Assembly (NCBI RefSeq): GCF_000315915.1
Contig: NC_020190.1
Coordinates: 310,001 to 374,000 of the forward strand
DNA length: 64,000 nucleotides
Source of the DNA: Henningerozyma blattae CBS 6284
Lineage: Eukaryota > Ascomycota > Saccharomycetes > Saccharomycetales > Saccharomycetaceae
Direction: 5' to 3'
Shown: piece by piece, positions 1 to 9,554 of the stretch
How positions within the stretch are numbered: the stretch's first letter is position 1
Layout of the letters: each line of letters begins with the position of its first letter
The notes under the pieces: model-generated
Seen by the model: only the letters and a program-made list of their open reading frames with translations
The model's database searches: none
Told to the model about the DNA's origin: nothing
Translations under genes and position numbers: made by a program

Positions 1-370
1 CTGTGTCTATTTCCGATCTCGAGGCACAGTCGAAGCCCAGACCTAGATCTCTTAAAGTCTTTAAGATTTCTTGGTTTGGGTTACATTTTACAGCGTAAAA
101 TGGTTTCACCCTTGGGAGATGGATACGCCAGGACTGGTATAAACGTTTGATTTCTCCCAGATCACAAACGAAGAAGGAATCCTCAGATTCTGTGGAACTT
201 AACCTCGAAGTTAATGCAGATTCGATCATCTTATGGGATTGTAGGGTAAGAGCATTTGAATCATGTGGCAGAGGGGTGGCGATATCTTTAGAGATCAAGT
301 GGTTGAGCAGTGTCTCTGTGAGAAGCTGTTCTTGACCCAGCTTTGACATGGTAAGAGTATCAGAAGTCAT
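1..370 (-). CDS. SPE1: Ornithine decarboxylase, 5' part (runs off the window)
   Basis: Ornithine decarboxylase makes putrescine from ornithine, the first committed step of polyamine synthesis; it is a PLP-dependent cytosolic enzyme. Only the first 123 codons are present, and the gene continues past the left edge. The reading frame is open from an ATG at 368-370 (complement), beginning MTSDTLTMSK. The fold-type III PLP-lysine motif FYAVKCNP is present, preceded by SFFVCDLGEIKRLYQSW and followed by GFDCASRSEID, all typical of eukaryotic ornithine decarboxylase. The poorly conserved N-terminal tail precedes this motif as in S. cerevisiae. A second Met eight codons in is an alternative start. ASH1 lies upstream in the same direction, the arrangement of S. 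cerevisiae YKL185W-YKL184W, which supports the assignment. Base composition here is more GC-rich than most of the window. Confidence 0.93.
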   Translation of the reverse strand, partial: MTSDTLTMSKLGQEQLLTETLLNHLISKDIATPLPHDSNALTLQSHKMIESALTSRLSSTESEDSFFVCDLGEIKRLYQSWRIHLPRVKPFYAVKCNPNQEILKTLRDLGLGFDCASRSEIDT

Positions 371-1506
371 GATCGGTGGAGGGGCACAGGAGTGGGGTTT
401 TGGCGACACTTTTGAGATCTGTAAAATTTGGCAGCGATGAGATGGCTGTTTATATATGAAAAGGTTTTTTATTTGAAAGTTTTCATCTCGGACGGGGAGC
501 AATGCCGAGTGTGCGGCGCAGCAAGGTGACGCGAAGCGTGAGCTGTTGTTGAGTGTATTTACTACGGATAACTCAGGTGTCATAAATTTAATAAAAGAGG
601 GTGATGATGAGATGTGCCGTATGAATGTTTATTTATTAAAAAAAATTTTTAGGAATTTTTTTAACCACCCTTTGGCGTAAGGAAACCACGAGTCAATGCT
701 GGGAATTCTATAGAAGAGTCATATAAGAAAAAAAAAAAAAAGACAAATATGTAGATAATAAATGTCTTGTGACACGTTCAAATCCAATTGCTTATCATAC
801 TATAAGCCTATTTTTTTTTTAAGTTCAAATTGAGTTTATTAGTCAGGAACTGTTACTCTAATGCTTTCCATTCCGAAGAGTGTAACTAAAAATAGCGTAA
901 TTGCCAATTTTATAAATTTTGATTGTACAATGAAAATTGATCGGATGCCAATTTCCTTCTAATATGGATTGTTTCGGTGAAAAATTTCGTCACGAAACAA
1001 ACACAGTAGAATCCGGAGTTTTCTAGTTGTTACCAGAATGTTTCTGTATGCCGAATGTGTTTTAATTCAATCAAAACCCTGATGCTCATGAAAATTTGCC
1101 AAGTTCTAAATTACATATTGTTTCTCAATTGTTATTCAAAGCCGTTCGTAACGTTTCTCCCAAAAAGTTGCATTAAATATGAATACAACCCAATGCAAGT
1201 GGTGCAAGGGCGGGAGAGCATGCTTTTTTTATAAAGTGACACGTTGATGCATCAATTTTTGTACAAGGATATTTATTTTTTTTTCAAACAAGTTGCCTTG
1301 TTGATAACTGTTGGGATTAACACGTTACCGTCTCAGATCACACACGTAGGAGCTTGAAACTTCATAAAGGCTATTACTACATACCTGTCTGCAGACCATC
1401 AATCAGGAGATCTGTAGGCTCTGCATTAGTGGATCGATTTATTTGGAAAATTACCTTCTATGAAAGTAGTGACTTCCTGTTTTATCTTATGTGCAATACA
1501 TGGTGA

Positions 1507-1755
1507 GGGACTTTTAGCGACTTGGATTACACCAAAGTCAATAACAATAAGATACAATGTCTTATTGCAGTGAAAGTGCTCAGCTTATACGATTGCAATA
1601 AACAAGAGTATCGTTTTTCCTACGAGGCTTTATATTTTTGGACAACTTTTCTTGCGCGCTGGTCAGTTATTTACAAGTATGCATGCCAAGATTGTTCCTG
1701 TGCTCCAGCTAAATGCAGTTCTTGCTCTCCATGCAAGTGTGAAGAATGCAATTAG
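1507..1755 (+). other. Cysteine-rich, metallothionein-like open frame without an ATG
   Basis: The frame is open from 1507 to the TAG at 1753-1755 but contains no ATG, so it is not a standard gene as it stands. Its last 23 codons (1684-1752) hold eight cysteines in Cys-X-Cys and Cys-X-X-Cys spacing: C..C.C....C..C..C.C..C. That is the pattern of fungal metallothioneins such as CUP1, CRS5 or Candida glabrata MT-II. The upstream part of the frame is ordinary sequence with two isolated cysteines. I looked for an intron that could attach an upstream ATG exon but saw no convincing GTATGT-type donor or TACTAAC branch site. It could be the last exon of a spliced gene, a decayed metallothionein gene, or chance. 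The pattern is seen directly; the function is inference. Confidence 0.3.
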
Positions 1756-1799
1756 CGAGGCCAAGTTGAATAGAAAATTACGTGTTTTCGAATATGCGA

Positions 1800-1860
1800 G
1801 GGTGCGTGTATGCGTATGTATGTGTATATGTATATGCGTATGTAGGTGTATATGTATAGT
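1800..1860. repeat. GTATGT/GTATAT microsatellite
   Basis: Imperfect repeats of GTATGT, GTATAT and GTGTAT units lie directly next to the ASH1 stop codon, so on the complementary strand they would form the beginning of the ASH1 3' UTR. In S. cerevisiae the E3 localization element of ASH1 mRNA lies at the stop codon and 3' UTR; whether this repeat affects that function cannot be told from sequence. Confidence 0.8.
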
Positions 1861-1864
1861 ATAA

Positions 1865-3223
1865 TTAAGTTTCGGTGTGAGTGATATGATTACAGAATAA
1901 ACAAGTATAACCTGTGATGGTAGTGTTATTGGTGGTCTCTTGAACTTGACCGTTATTTTTCATGATAATCAATTCTGATTTTGTGGGGATTTTACGACAA
2001 TCATTATTCAAACATCGTGTTTTGGTCTTTTTGTAACGCAAGCCACACGAGTTGCATAACTGTTGAGTCTTTAGGCCTGACCAAGATGGTCTCCAACAAG
2101 GAGAGTCAGTGGAACGACAACTTAGACATTGTCTATGGTGGCGACGGGAAGGACGAGGGGGTTCTTTTGTTTCAGATACGTTTTCGGTTGCGTGTTCTGG
2201 GATAGTCTGAGGCTGGGAGTGTGAGGGTGAGGGTGAGTGTGAGTGCAAGTGGGAGTGCAAGTGCAAGTGGGAGTGAGATTGACGTGATGGAGAAGTACTT
2301 CTTGAGGAACGAGGAGAGGTTGTTGGTGAAGCGTTTGGAGAGGAATAGTTTTGCAGCTTCATGACAAATTGTCTTGTGGGTGAAGCGGAACGTGAGCGGG
2401 AAGGAGAGGGCGAAGGAGAGGGCGAATTTGCCGTGGCATCCTCGTGTCGAAGCAATGGTTTGTTGGGGACCAAGTCTGGCGCAGAGATGGACGCACGAGT
2501 GTCTAGCAGACGTTTCAATTGCAAAGCTTTAAAAGAGTCGGTCTTTTTATGTTTTTTCGATACGGTATATTGGTGTTCGTTCCGTTTAGCCTTTACCAAT
2601 TGGATCAACTTGGTGCTTACGACGGGGGTGAAACTGAGAATGTCCTGGCTGCTTTTGCTGGGGGTCAGTAACGGAGGGGGAGAATACGAATGCGAGTGCG
2701 AGTGCGAGTGCCAGTGCGAATGACAAGGCTGTATGGATTCCAAAGTGGAAGCGGGTTCGATGGTAGACGTTGTGCCAGGACTCATTGGAGGAGTCATTGG
2801 AACTGGAAGAGTCGTAGTCCCTACCGAGGGGGCCGGACTGTGAGTTTTACGAGGTGGCGATTTGGGAGGGTCTGGAGGTTGGACCTGCGTGTTGCCGGTA
2901 ATGCAATGGGGCAGAGGGTTTAACAAGCCTTGGAATGGGTCGTTACGGATCGTTACGGATGGAGGCACATGCAGCGGTGTATGGTGTGGACGGTCATCAC
3001 GACGACGGCGAAGGTGAGACGAATCCAAGTAACCACAATGGCGAGCCCAAGCCAGTAACAATTGCTGTGATTTGGAGGAGGGTGGACAAGTGTCTGGATA
3101 CAAGGTTGAAGGCGACGGTCCTGGACCTAGCAGACGGAGTCGATGGAGCGAGGGCAGTTTTGTGGCGGCTATGGGAGAAGCGAGGTCTGGATTGGATCGT
3201 AATGGCGGCAAAGAGATGGACAT
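1865..3223 (-). CDS. ASH1: Ash1-type GATA zinc-finger repressor
   Basis: Ash1 represses HO transcription in daughter cells and so restricts mating-type switching to mother cells. The start chosen is the ATG at 3221-3223 ([10 protein letters not shown], 452 residues); an in-frame Met 30 codons further upstream would add a Pro/Ser-rich tail encoded in promoter repeats. A C-terminal GATA-type finger reads [16 protein letters not shown], then [16 protein letters not shown], with the Ash1-specific tail IPTKSE and, near the end, [11 protein letters not shown]. Other Ash1 hallmarks are [21 protein letters not shown] and RQFVMKL. Unusual features are long His-Ser and Ser-Pro runs (for example [19 protein letters not shown]) and GC-rich codons. 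SPE1 lies immediately downstream in the same direction, as in S. cerevisiae. Protein and neighbour both support the call. Confidence 0.93.
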   Translation of the reverse strand: MSISLPPLRSNPDLASPIAATKLPSLHRLRLLGPGPSPSTLYPDTCPPSSKSQQLLLAWARHCGYLDSSHLRRRRDDRPHHTPLHVPPSVTIRNDPFQGLLNPLPHCITGNTQVQPPDPPKSPPRKTHSPAPSVGTTTLPVPMTPPMSPGTTSTIEPASTLESIQPCHSHWHSHSHSHSYSPPPLLTPSKSSQDILSFTPVVSTKLIQLVKAKRNEHQYTVSKKHKKTDSFKALQLKRLLDTRASISAPDLVPNKPLLRHEDATANSPSPSPSPSRSRSASPTRQFVMKLQNYSSPNASPTTSPRSSRSTSPSRQSHSHLHLHSHLHSHSPSPSHSQPQTIPEHATENVSETKEPPRPSRRHHRQCLSCRSTDSPCWRPSWSGLKTQQLCNSCGLRYKKTKTRCLNNDCRKIPTKSELIIMKNNGQVQETTNNTTITGYTCLFCNHITHTET

Positions 3224-3762
3224 GGTGAGGCGAGACACAAAAACGGAAGGCGGAAGCGAGGGAGGGTGGAAGCGAGGGAGGCGAGGCGGACACGAATCTT
3301 GGCGAGCTGGCAAAAGCTGGCAAGAGCAGGCGAGGCAGACTGCAGAAAGGTTCGCGGCTCGCGGCTCGCGGTTATATACCAGAGGCGGGCGAGGCGGGCG
3401 AGGCGGCGAGGCGGCGAGGCGGCGAGGCGGGCGAGTTTTTCACGGCACAAAACACGTCGCGGATTGCTGGTTGCTGGGATGGCTGGTTATTGGCATAGCA
3501 TAGCAGGCCTGTTGCAGGCATGTTGCAGGCAGGCTACAGGCAGGCTACAATGCAGATTGCAGTGCAGATTGCAGTGCAGGCTCGCGTGTGCGATTCGTAT
3601 TGCGACTGCTGGGCAGGGAATGCGGCACGGCAGGATATGCGGTGGCAGAGGCGGTGGCAGAGGCAGTGGCAGACGCAGCTGAAATTGCAGACCTGTTTTC
3701 TGTTTGTGCTGGTTCTGCTGGTTTTGAGCAGGGCACGTCGGCTTGCTGTGTTGTGTTTGGCC
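3224..3762. other. GC-rich repeat-filled ASH1 promoter and synteny boundary
   Basis: This 540-bp stretch lies between the ASH1 start and the CHM7 stop. It is strikingly GC-rich for this genome and built from short imperfect repeats: GGCGAGGC units at about 3383-3434, GCAGGC/GCTACAGGC and TGCAGATTGCAG units at about 3510-3585, and GGTGGCAGAGGC units at about 3640-3675. Many long open frames here are artefacts of that composition. A TATATAA element for ASH1 lies at 3373-3379 on the minus strand. Repeated GCTGG motifs suit regulation by Swi5/Ace2 (separate entry). In S. cerevisiae ASH1 and CHM7 are on different chromosomes, so this interval contains a rearrangement junction. Confidence 0.7.
3306..3721 (-). 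promoter_or_regulatory. Cluster of Swi5/Ace2-like GCTGG sites upstream of ASH1
   Basis: The Swi5/Ace2 recognition core (KGCTGR, typically TGCTGG) occurs at 3465-3470, 3472-3477, 3481-3486 (GGCTGG), 3607-3612, 3707-3712 and 3716-3721, with two related AGCTGG sites ending at 3310 and 3320. All lie upstream of the ASH1 start. S. cerevisiae ASH1 is a known Swi5 target, expressed at the end of mitosis. The motifs are seen directly; binding is inferred, and the GC-rich context raises the chance rate. Confidence 0.5.
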
Positions 3763-4707
3763 CTACGTCTTGATCCAGGACCTCCCGTTCCAGTCCCTCC
3801 TGTTCCAGGACCTCCCGTTCCAGTCCCTCCCGTCCCAGCCCCCCACGCTCTTCAATGCCCCCCTCGCTTGCCTCAACAACTCAAACACCCGCCTGTTGTC
3901 CATCCCAGCGATGAGCTTTTCCTTCAACACCCGCAAATTGCGTAGCCGCCCATCCTCCATGCCTCGACGTTCCAGCTTGTATATAGCATTCTTGATGGCT
4001 CCAACCGCCTTATCCACCTCGCTCAACTCTTCTTCTCCTCCGATGAAAATTACCTCTCCATCCACTGTGATCTTGTGCTTATACTGTGACATATAAACCT
4101 CCATCGCCCAACAATATTCACGCCCCTTGGCTACCATCCCTGTTTCGTGACAAAACTCATCTCGCCCAAATACCAGATCCTCACGACATACCCTCTTGCT
4201 CATCATACCATCCAGTTGTTTCACCATCTCACCTTCGTATTTCTCTCTTAAATACCCTACATTGACATATTCGATCTTTTTCAAATAATCGTTCGGAGTT
4301 TCATTATCTCGACTATGAAATTTCGTCTCATTTGCCACATCTCTCCGTAAACTCAATGTCTTGAACCATTGTACCAATGTGCTATCGCTCTCACTGTCAC
4401 TGCCACTCCCACTGCCACTGCCACTCCCACTCCCACTCCCACTCTCAACCCGCTCTTTGGCAAATTGTCTCTTGGGTACCAATCTCCCTTCCTCCACCAT
4501 CCGATCAATACTCATATCAATACTCTTGGGTATACCATACTTGTCATCTCGATACTCTTCCAACTCAAACCTCACTATCACTTCCCCCATCACTTTCTTG
4601 AATATATACACAACCCATGCCTCTACGTTGGCTTCGTACCCTTCCGGGTTCAAATCTTTTAAATACCGGAAATCCTTATACAACGATGCCTTGCGAGCTT
4701 CATTCAT
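3763..4707 (-). CDS. CHM7: Chm7-like ESCRT-III family protein, apparently shortened at the C-terminus
   Basis: Chm7 is an ESCRT-II/ESCRT-III hybrid recruited to defective nuclear pores for nuclear-envelope surveillance. The N-terminal part (SLYKDFRYLKDLNPEGYEAN, then a winged-helix-like stretch ending in a DRMVEEGRLVPKRQF segment) fits the Chm7/CHMP7 N-domain. A Gly-Ser run follows at about residues 88-107. The helical stretch from about residue 215 (KAVGAIKNAIYKLERRG and after) resembles the first ESCRT-III helices. The protein has 314 residues against about 450 in S. cerevisiae. It ends in a DWNGR-type repeat made by tandem DNA repeats at the synteny boundary, with no sign of the remaining ESCRT-III helices in other frames. 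MTR4 and IRC8 follow in the order of YJL049W-YJL051W, which supports the name more strongly than the sequence alone. Confidence 0.62.
   Translation of the reverse strand: MNEARKASLYKDFRYLKDLNPEGYEANVEAWVVYIFKKVMGEVIVRFELEEYRDDKYGIPKSIDMSIDRMVEEGRLVPKRQFAKERVESGSGSGSGSGSGSGSDSESDSTLVQWFKTLSLRRDVANETKFHSRDNETPNDYLKKIEYVNVGYLREKYEGEMVKQLDGMMSKRVCREDLVFGRDEFCHETGMVAKGREYCWAMEVYMSQYKHKITVDGEVIFIGGEEELSEVDKAVGAIKNAIYKLERRGMEDGRLRNLRVLKEKLIAGMDNRRVFELLRQARGALKSVGGWDGRDWNGRSWNRRDWNGRSWIKT
3774..3833. repeat. 30-bp tandem repeat in the CHM7 3' end
   Basis: Two near-identical 30-bp units beginning TCCAGGACCTCCCGTTCCAG lie side by side and encode, on the minus strand, the repeated Trp/Asn/Gly/Arg tail of the Chm7-like protein. 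They differ by almost nothing, which suggests a recent tandem duplication. Confidence 0.8.
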
Positions 4708-4875
4708 CTTGTCTTGTCTTGTTTTGATGTGTTTTGGTGTGTGTGTTTTGATATGCCTTGATATGCCTTGCTTTGCATACTCGCTTTATTGCTTTTTTTA
4801 TATATGTATATATACATGAAAAAATACAAGTCCACCCCCCCACCATATTGGAAATAACACAACACACATCCCATC

Positions 4876-6312
4876 ATGCAAGATATAAACCAAACCATAG
4901 ACCTATTGAACACCGCCCTGGAAAGTATCAACACCACCCTCCAAAATATCAACACCACCCTCCAAAATATCAACACCACTTCCATTACTCAATTAAACAA
5001 ACTCATCGATGTCTGTTCGTTAAATTTATCTCAACACACCCCTGTGCCTTCCTCTCTCTTGGTTAACTTGAAACAAACTTTGCTCCACCCTCCCATCGGA
5101 TTGGATTTCGATTCCATCTTGGAATTGTTACAAAAAATCATATCAATCACAGATTTCGATACAATCACAAACATCTATTCTCTCTCAGATCTCCAATCGG
5201 CTTTGGATTCTAATATCCCTCAACTTGCCATTTCAACTTTACACATCATAAATTCCTCCCCTTCCCCCCTCTGTTATCCTCACGTTTTACAACTATACTT
5301 CAACGTCTCAACTCAAATCTCTATCGTATCTCAAATTGAAATTTTTTTTTCCAATAATCCCATTTTCAAATCATACCTATTAACTCAAACTGAATCCCAT
5401 ATTTGTTTACAATCTGCTAGATCGTCCAATGATCCAATCATTTTCGCAAGAGCATTGACCCTTTTACAATCATTATTCACATCTTTCAACACCACAAACT
5501 CTTTTAATTTGGATAAAAAAATTTTTTTCTTCTCATCAAATGATCTTTTCAAACTATTACAATCTGATATTCTTTGTTTTATTAATTTGACAAATTATCA
5601 TACTTCATTACTCGATTCAATACTCACCTCCACTTCGCATTGGTCATTACCTGATTTCCAACCAATCTTTAATGCTTATGGCTCCATATATAAGGATATC
5701 GATACTTACCCAGATATACAATCGTTTGCCAAGACACATATTTTTAAATTATTCGCCAAAATATCCTACCTTAATGATTCTTCCATCTACCATGCTCTAG
5801 ATACTTCCTATTTAAAGATCTCCCCCATTTGTCCCGATATCGTTGATTTCTTATCATTTACAAATCCAAATTATTTATTCATCCACCATAATTCTCTTTG
5901 CACTCGATTCTCCATTTTCAAACCTTCAAATATACCCATTCTAAGAAATTTAATAACTCTTCCTCAAACTTTCCAATTAATTACACCAAACATCAACTCT
6001 CTTTTACAATTACCTTACTTGGAACAAATGGTCCTGTTACAAAAAATGTCTCAATATCATCATTGCATAGTCTTTTTAATTAACAATTGTCCCTCCATTA
6101 TTTCTAATCTTTTAAATACAAACAAATCAAACATTATTGAATCAGAAACAGTAGAATTGAGAAATGAAGTATTGGAAAATTTCTTACATTTCGATAAATC
6201 AATTCTCGATGTTTGGTTCGAACCTTTGAAAAAAGAATATAATTCTACACCTACTTATACACCTCAAATAGCTTTAATAAAAAAAAAAAAAAAATTCAAC
6301 AACACTATATAA
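4876..6312 (+). CDS. HSM3: Hsm3-like proteasome base assembly chaperone
   Basis: Hsm3 is a helical-repeat chaperone that binds Rpt1 during assembly of the 19S proteasome base; mutants also show mismatch-repair phenotypes. The 478-residue protein matches the family length (480 in S. cerevisiae). It shares landmarks that I recognise: a CSLNL motif near the start, ITDFDTITNIYSLSDLQSAL, LPYLEQMVLLQKMSQY, and DVWFEPLKKEYN near the end. The N-terminus holds a short duplicated segment (TLQNINT twice). The last coding stretch contains a run of sixteen A residues (6279-6294) giving five lysines, a slippage-prone site. The stop is 26 bp from the convergent MTR4 stop. HSM3 (YBR272C) beside CHM7 and MTR4 fits the ancestral order of the YJL048/YBR273 duplicated region. 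Confidence 0.88.
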   Translation: MQDINQTIDLLNTALESINTTLQNINTTLQNINTTSITQLNKLIDVCSLNLSQHTPVPSSLLVNLKQTLLHPPIGLDFDSILELLQKIISITDFDTITNIYSLSDLQSALDSNIPQLAISTLHIINSSPSPLCYPHVLQLYFNVSTQISIVSQIEIFFSNNPIFKSYLLTQTESHICLQSARSSNDPIIFARALTLLQSLFTSFNTTNSFNLDKKIFFFSSNDLFKLLQSDILCFINLTNYHTSLLDSILTSTSHWSLPDFQPIFNAYGSIYKDIDTYPDIQSFAKTHIFKLFAKISYLNDSSIYHALDTSYLKISPICPDIVDFLSFTNPNYLFIHHNSLCTRFSIFKPSNIPILRNLITLPQTFQLITPNINSLLQLPYLEQMVLLQKMSQYHHCIVFLINNCPSIISNLLNTNKSNIIESETVELRNEVLENFLHFDKSILDVWFEPLKKEYNSTPTYTPQIALIKKKKKFNNTI

Positions 6313-6338
6313 ATTACATACTTTCGCTTACAAATTTT

Positions 6339-9300
6339 TTATAAATACAAAGAACCAGCTGATACAATATCTCTATGGATCAATTCCAAGATTAATTCCA
6401 TTTTTTCCTTCAATGCTACATTACCAATAGTATTAGCCACTTCTACCAATTCTTTAACCAATTCTTCCAATCTTTTAAACATACGTATTAAAGAACCTTC
6501 GTAAACATCTGTCATTTTACAAATTTGTGTAAATGTCGCACCTTTACACCATTCAAATACAACTTCCATCAATTCATGTCTAAAACTATCCACATAATCC
6601 TTTTCGACTATTTCAATCTTGGATTCTTTCATAATCTTGGCAATGTTTGATGCTAATTCCTTTAAATTCTTTAATGGTTCACCCAATTCAGGTTTTAAAC
6701 GGGGTGTCTCTTTACAACGTTCTTGGAATGCAAAACATGATAACAATGCTGCACATTGTTCTGCACTTAATTCATTGAAATTACCATTAAAGATTAATTC
6801 AGTTAATAACAATTCATCACCACTAGAGATTTCACAAGCTACACGACCTTTCAATTCAATAATATCGTTCATCGTACAAAATCCTAATCTACGTAACACT
6901 CTTTTCCTACGACGTAAATCTTCCAATTGAATTACACTTTGACATTCCATAATTTTATGTTTCAATACTTGTATATTTTCTCTTATACCATTCTTCTTTT
7001 TATATTGTTCATATAAACTATCAAGTTTGACAGATCCAGTTAATGCATTTGATTTCAATTTTTCTTCCAACACATTAATCTTACGATTCAATTTAACAAA
7101 TTCATCATCTTCAATCTTCATATTTTTAATAGGATCAATCTTGGGTATACCATCTGGGAATCTACGTTTCACTTCAACTAACGATTTACCAACAACTTCT
7201 TTTTGACCTGAAGCTCTAATATCTTTAGGCATATATAACCTTAAACTACCAACTTGAGAAATAGATTCTAAAGTTATTGGTATAATAGCACAAATTTTTT
7301 TCTCATTAGGTAATGCAGGTCGAATACCAATAGGTAAATCTGGGTTATGAGGTTTAATCAAATTAATTGGTGAATCACCATACATTGTATTAACAACAAC
7401 ATTCACAATATAAGATTCATGATCACTATATCCTGCTGTTGGATTACGTTTATTTAATCTTTTATTAAAGTCAATAACAACACCCCAACCATAATCAATT
7501 TGATTATTAATTTTCACTTGAATCATTCTACCTGGTTGTAAAAAACTTAATACATTTGCAGGATGTGTTATTACATGACGAACATCTTGATAATACTTGT
7601 CTAAAGTTTGTTTCAATTCATAATAATCTTTAATAATTTCTTCATCTTCAATTTTGATTCCCTCATAATCTTTATTTAATTCAATCAATTTTTTTTCCAT
7701 CTTAGGTACTGATATAACATTTTGGAATTGGAAAAATGAATGTTCCAACATAAATTCAGGTGATATACCTTCTACTCTCATTAAATTTAAAATCATATTA
7801 TATCCTAAATGGAATGCAGAATCTAATCTATCAGCTTGACCTTTAACCATCCCCTTAGCCACTTGTGGTTCCATTTTTTCATCAATCATCATAATAACAA
7901 TACCACGATCATCTAACCCACGACGACCAGCACGTCCTGACATTTGAATATATTCACCACCAGAAACCCAACGGAATTGTTGACCATCCCATTTTCTTAC
8001 TGATGTGAAAACAACTGTCTTGGCAGGCATATTTAACCCAATAGAAAAAGTTTCTGTGGCAAATAAAACTTTTAAGAACCCTTCTTGGAAAAGAATTTCA
8101 ATAACTTCTTTTAAAATTGGTAATAACCCACTATGATGGATACCAATACCTCTTCTTAATAACGGTAAGATATGTTTAATTTGAGGTAATTCTCTATCAG
8201 TTTCAGGTAATAAAGCAATAGCATTGTTGAAGATTTTACTTAATGTATCTTTTTCTTCTTCTGAATTAAAATCTAATTTAGACATTTTTAATGCTAATTC
8301 TTCACAATCACGTTTACTAAATGAAAAGACAATAACTGGATTATATTTTTTTTTCCAAATCATTTTAACAATCTTATAAATATCCCCTCTAGCATCACCC
8401 TTTGATGAACCTCCTTTAAATGTTTGACCTTTCTTACCTCTAGAATTTACTGAATTAGGGTCATCACCTGATTGATTACTAATAGATGCCATTGCTTTTT
8501 GGAAATTTTCTTCTCTAAATGTACTTTTTTCATCAACGACTAAATAAATACCATCACCATGAGCTGGGAACAAATAATGTTGTAAAGGTGTAGGACGGAA
8601 ATCAGTATAAACAATATGACATGGTTGGAAATGAATTTTACATATCCATTCAGCAAATTCCATAGCATTAGGGATAGTAGCTGATAAAAATACATAACGA
8701 ACCTTGTCTGGTAATAAGATAATAGTTTCTTCCCAAACAACACCACGCTCTTTATCTCTCATATAATGAACCTCATCAAAGATAACCCATGCAACTTCTC
8801 TCATGACTTCACTACCTCTATATAACATACTTCTTAAAATTTCAGTAGTCATAACTAAACAACCAGCATCAGGATTAATAGTAATATCACCAGTCATTAA
8901 ACCAACATCCCCAAACTCGGCTAATAATTCTCTATATTTTTGATTAGATAAAGCTTTAATTGGAGATGTATAAATAACTCTTTGCTTTTCACGTAAAGAT
9001 TGAGCAATAGCATATTCGGCAACAACTGTTTTACCGGCAGATGTATGAGCAGAAACTAAAACTGATTCACCTCTATCAATACAAGAAATAGCCGTATCTT
9101 GGAAAGGATCTAATGTAAATGGATAAGTACGAGCTTCATTTTTTCTTTCATGTTCAGCAATTGGTGAATAATCATAATTTGGCGGTAAAGCGACTTGATG
9201 ACGAACTTGATGCTTTAATTTAACTTTACCATCTTCTTCTACTTGAGTGGTGGAATTATTCGTTAAACCTGCAGATGCATCAACTTCTCTCGATTGTTCT

Positions 9301-9554
9301 TGTTCAAAAGAATCAGCAACAATAGGAACAACTTCTGACTTTTTCTTTTCATCTAATAATTTCTCACCATGTTTTAATTTTTTTTTAGATTTCTCTTCAT
9401 CAATATTTTCTTTATCAATATCCATTTCATTACCAGAATCACTTCTAGCATGTTTCTTAGAATCTTCATCTAAAAGTGGAAGTTCTGTATCTTCATTCTT
9501 TAATTCCACAATATCAACAGGGTCTTCATCAAAAACATCAAATAAAGAACTCAT
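6339..9554 (-). CDS. MTR4: Mtr4 exosome-associated RNA helicase
   Basis: Mtr4 is the nuclear Ski2-like DExH helicase of the TRAMP complex. It feeds RNAs to the nuclear exosome for processing of 5.8S rRNA, snoRNAs and aberrant transcripts. The 1071 residues match the family length closely (1073 in S. cerevisiae). Visible motifs are the acidic and basic N-terminal tail, motif [10 protein letters not shown] (about residues 168-176), motif II DEVH followed by YMRDKERG, motif III LSATIPN, motif [12 protein letters not shown], then the inserted arch/KOW region and the C-terminal helical domain ending [12 protein letters not shown]. It converges on HSM3 and is followed downstream of IRC8 in the same direction, as in S. 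cerevisiae YJL050W-YJL051W. Nothing unusual was seen. Confidence 0.98.
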   Translation of the reverse strand: MSSLFDVFDEDPVDIVELKNEDTELPLLDEDSKKHARSDSGNEMDIDKENIDEEKSKKKLKHGEKLLDEKKKSEVVPIVADSFEQEQSREVDASAGLTNNSTTQVEEDGKVKLKHQVRHQVALPPNYDYSPIAEHERKNEARTYPFTLDPFQDTAISCIDRGESVLVSAHTSAGKTVVAEYAIAQSLREKQRVIYTSPIKALSNQKYRELLAEFGDVGLMTGDITINPDAGCLVMTTEILRSMLYRGSEVMREVAWVIFDEVHYMRDKERGVVWEETIILLPDKVRYVFLSATIPNAMEFAEWICKIHFQPCHIVYTDFRPTPLQHYLFPAHGDGIYLVVDEKSTFREENFQKAMASISNQSGDDPNSVNSRGKKGQTFKGGSSKGDARGDIYKIVKMIWKKKYNPVIVFSFSKRDCEELALKMSKLDFNSEEEKDTLSKIFNNAIALLPETDRELPQIKHILPLLRRGIGIHHSGLLPILKEVIEILFQEGFLKVLFATETFSIGLNMPAKTVVFTSVRKWDGQQFRWVSGGEYIQMSGRAGRRGLDDRGIVIMMIDEKMEPQVAKGMVKGQADRLDSAFHLGYNMILNLMRVEGISPEFMLEHSFFQFQNVISVPKMEKKLIELNKDYEGIKIEDEEIIKDYYELKQTLDKYYQDVRHVITHPANVLSFLQPGRMIQVKINNQIDYGWGVVIDFNKRLNKRNPTAGYSDHESYIVNVVVNTMYGDSPINLIKPHNPDLPIGIRPALPNEKKICAIIPITLESISQVGSLRLYMPKDIRASGQKEVVGKSLVEVKRRFPDGIPKIDPIKNMKIEDDEFVKLNRKINVLEEKLKSNALTGSVKLDSLYEQYKKKNGIRENIQVLKHKIMECQSVIQLEDLRRRKRVLRRLGFCTMNDIIELKGRVACEISSGDELLLTELIFNGNFNELSAEQCAALLSCFAFQERCKETPRLKPELGEPLKNLKELASNIAKIMKESKIEIVEKDYVDSFRHELMEVVFEWCKGATFTQICKMTDVYEGSLIRMFKRLEELVKELVEVANTIGNVALKEKMELILELIHRDIVSAGSLYL

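Larger units (their letters stand above)
371..1864. other. SPE1-ASH1 intergenic region
   Basis: This 1.5-kb stretch lies between the SPE1 start and the ASH1 stop and carries no conventional ATG-initiated gene that I recognise. The SPE1-proximal part (about 480-560) is GC-rich; the rest is AT-rich with poly-A and poly-T tracts (for example 730-741 and 811-821). A TATAAA-like element followed by unassigned sequence lies near 1229. An orphan cysteine-rich reading frame lies at 1684-1755 (listed separately). A GTATGT/GTATAT-type microsatellite at about 1800-1860 directly follows the ASH1 stop and would be in the ASH1 3' UTR. Confidence 0.6.

Noticed and set aside
2697..2725. Direct repeats in ASH1 checked as a possible CRISPR-like array
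   Set aside because: Units are 6-12 bp, contiguous and in frame with the ASH1 protein; no unique spacers.
3072..3945. Several long overlapping open frames on the plus strand in the GC-rich region
   Set aside because: They arise because GC-rich repeats lack stop codons; they overlap ASH1, its promoter or CHM7 on the other strand and encode only repetitive Arg/Gly, Gln or Pro sequence.
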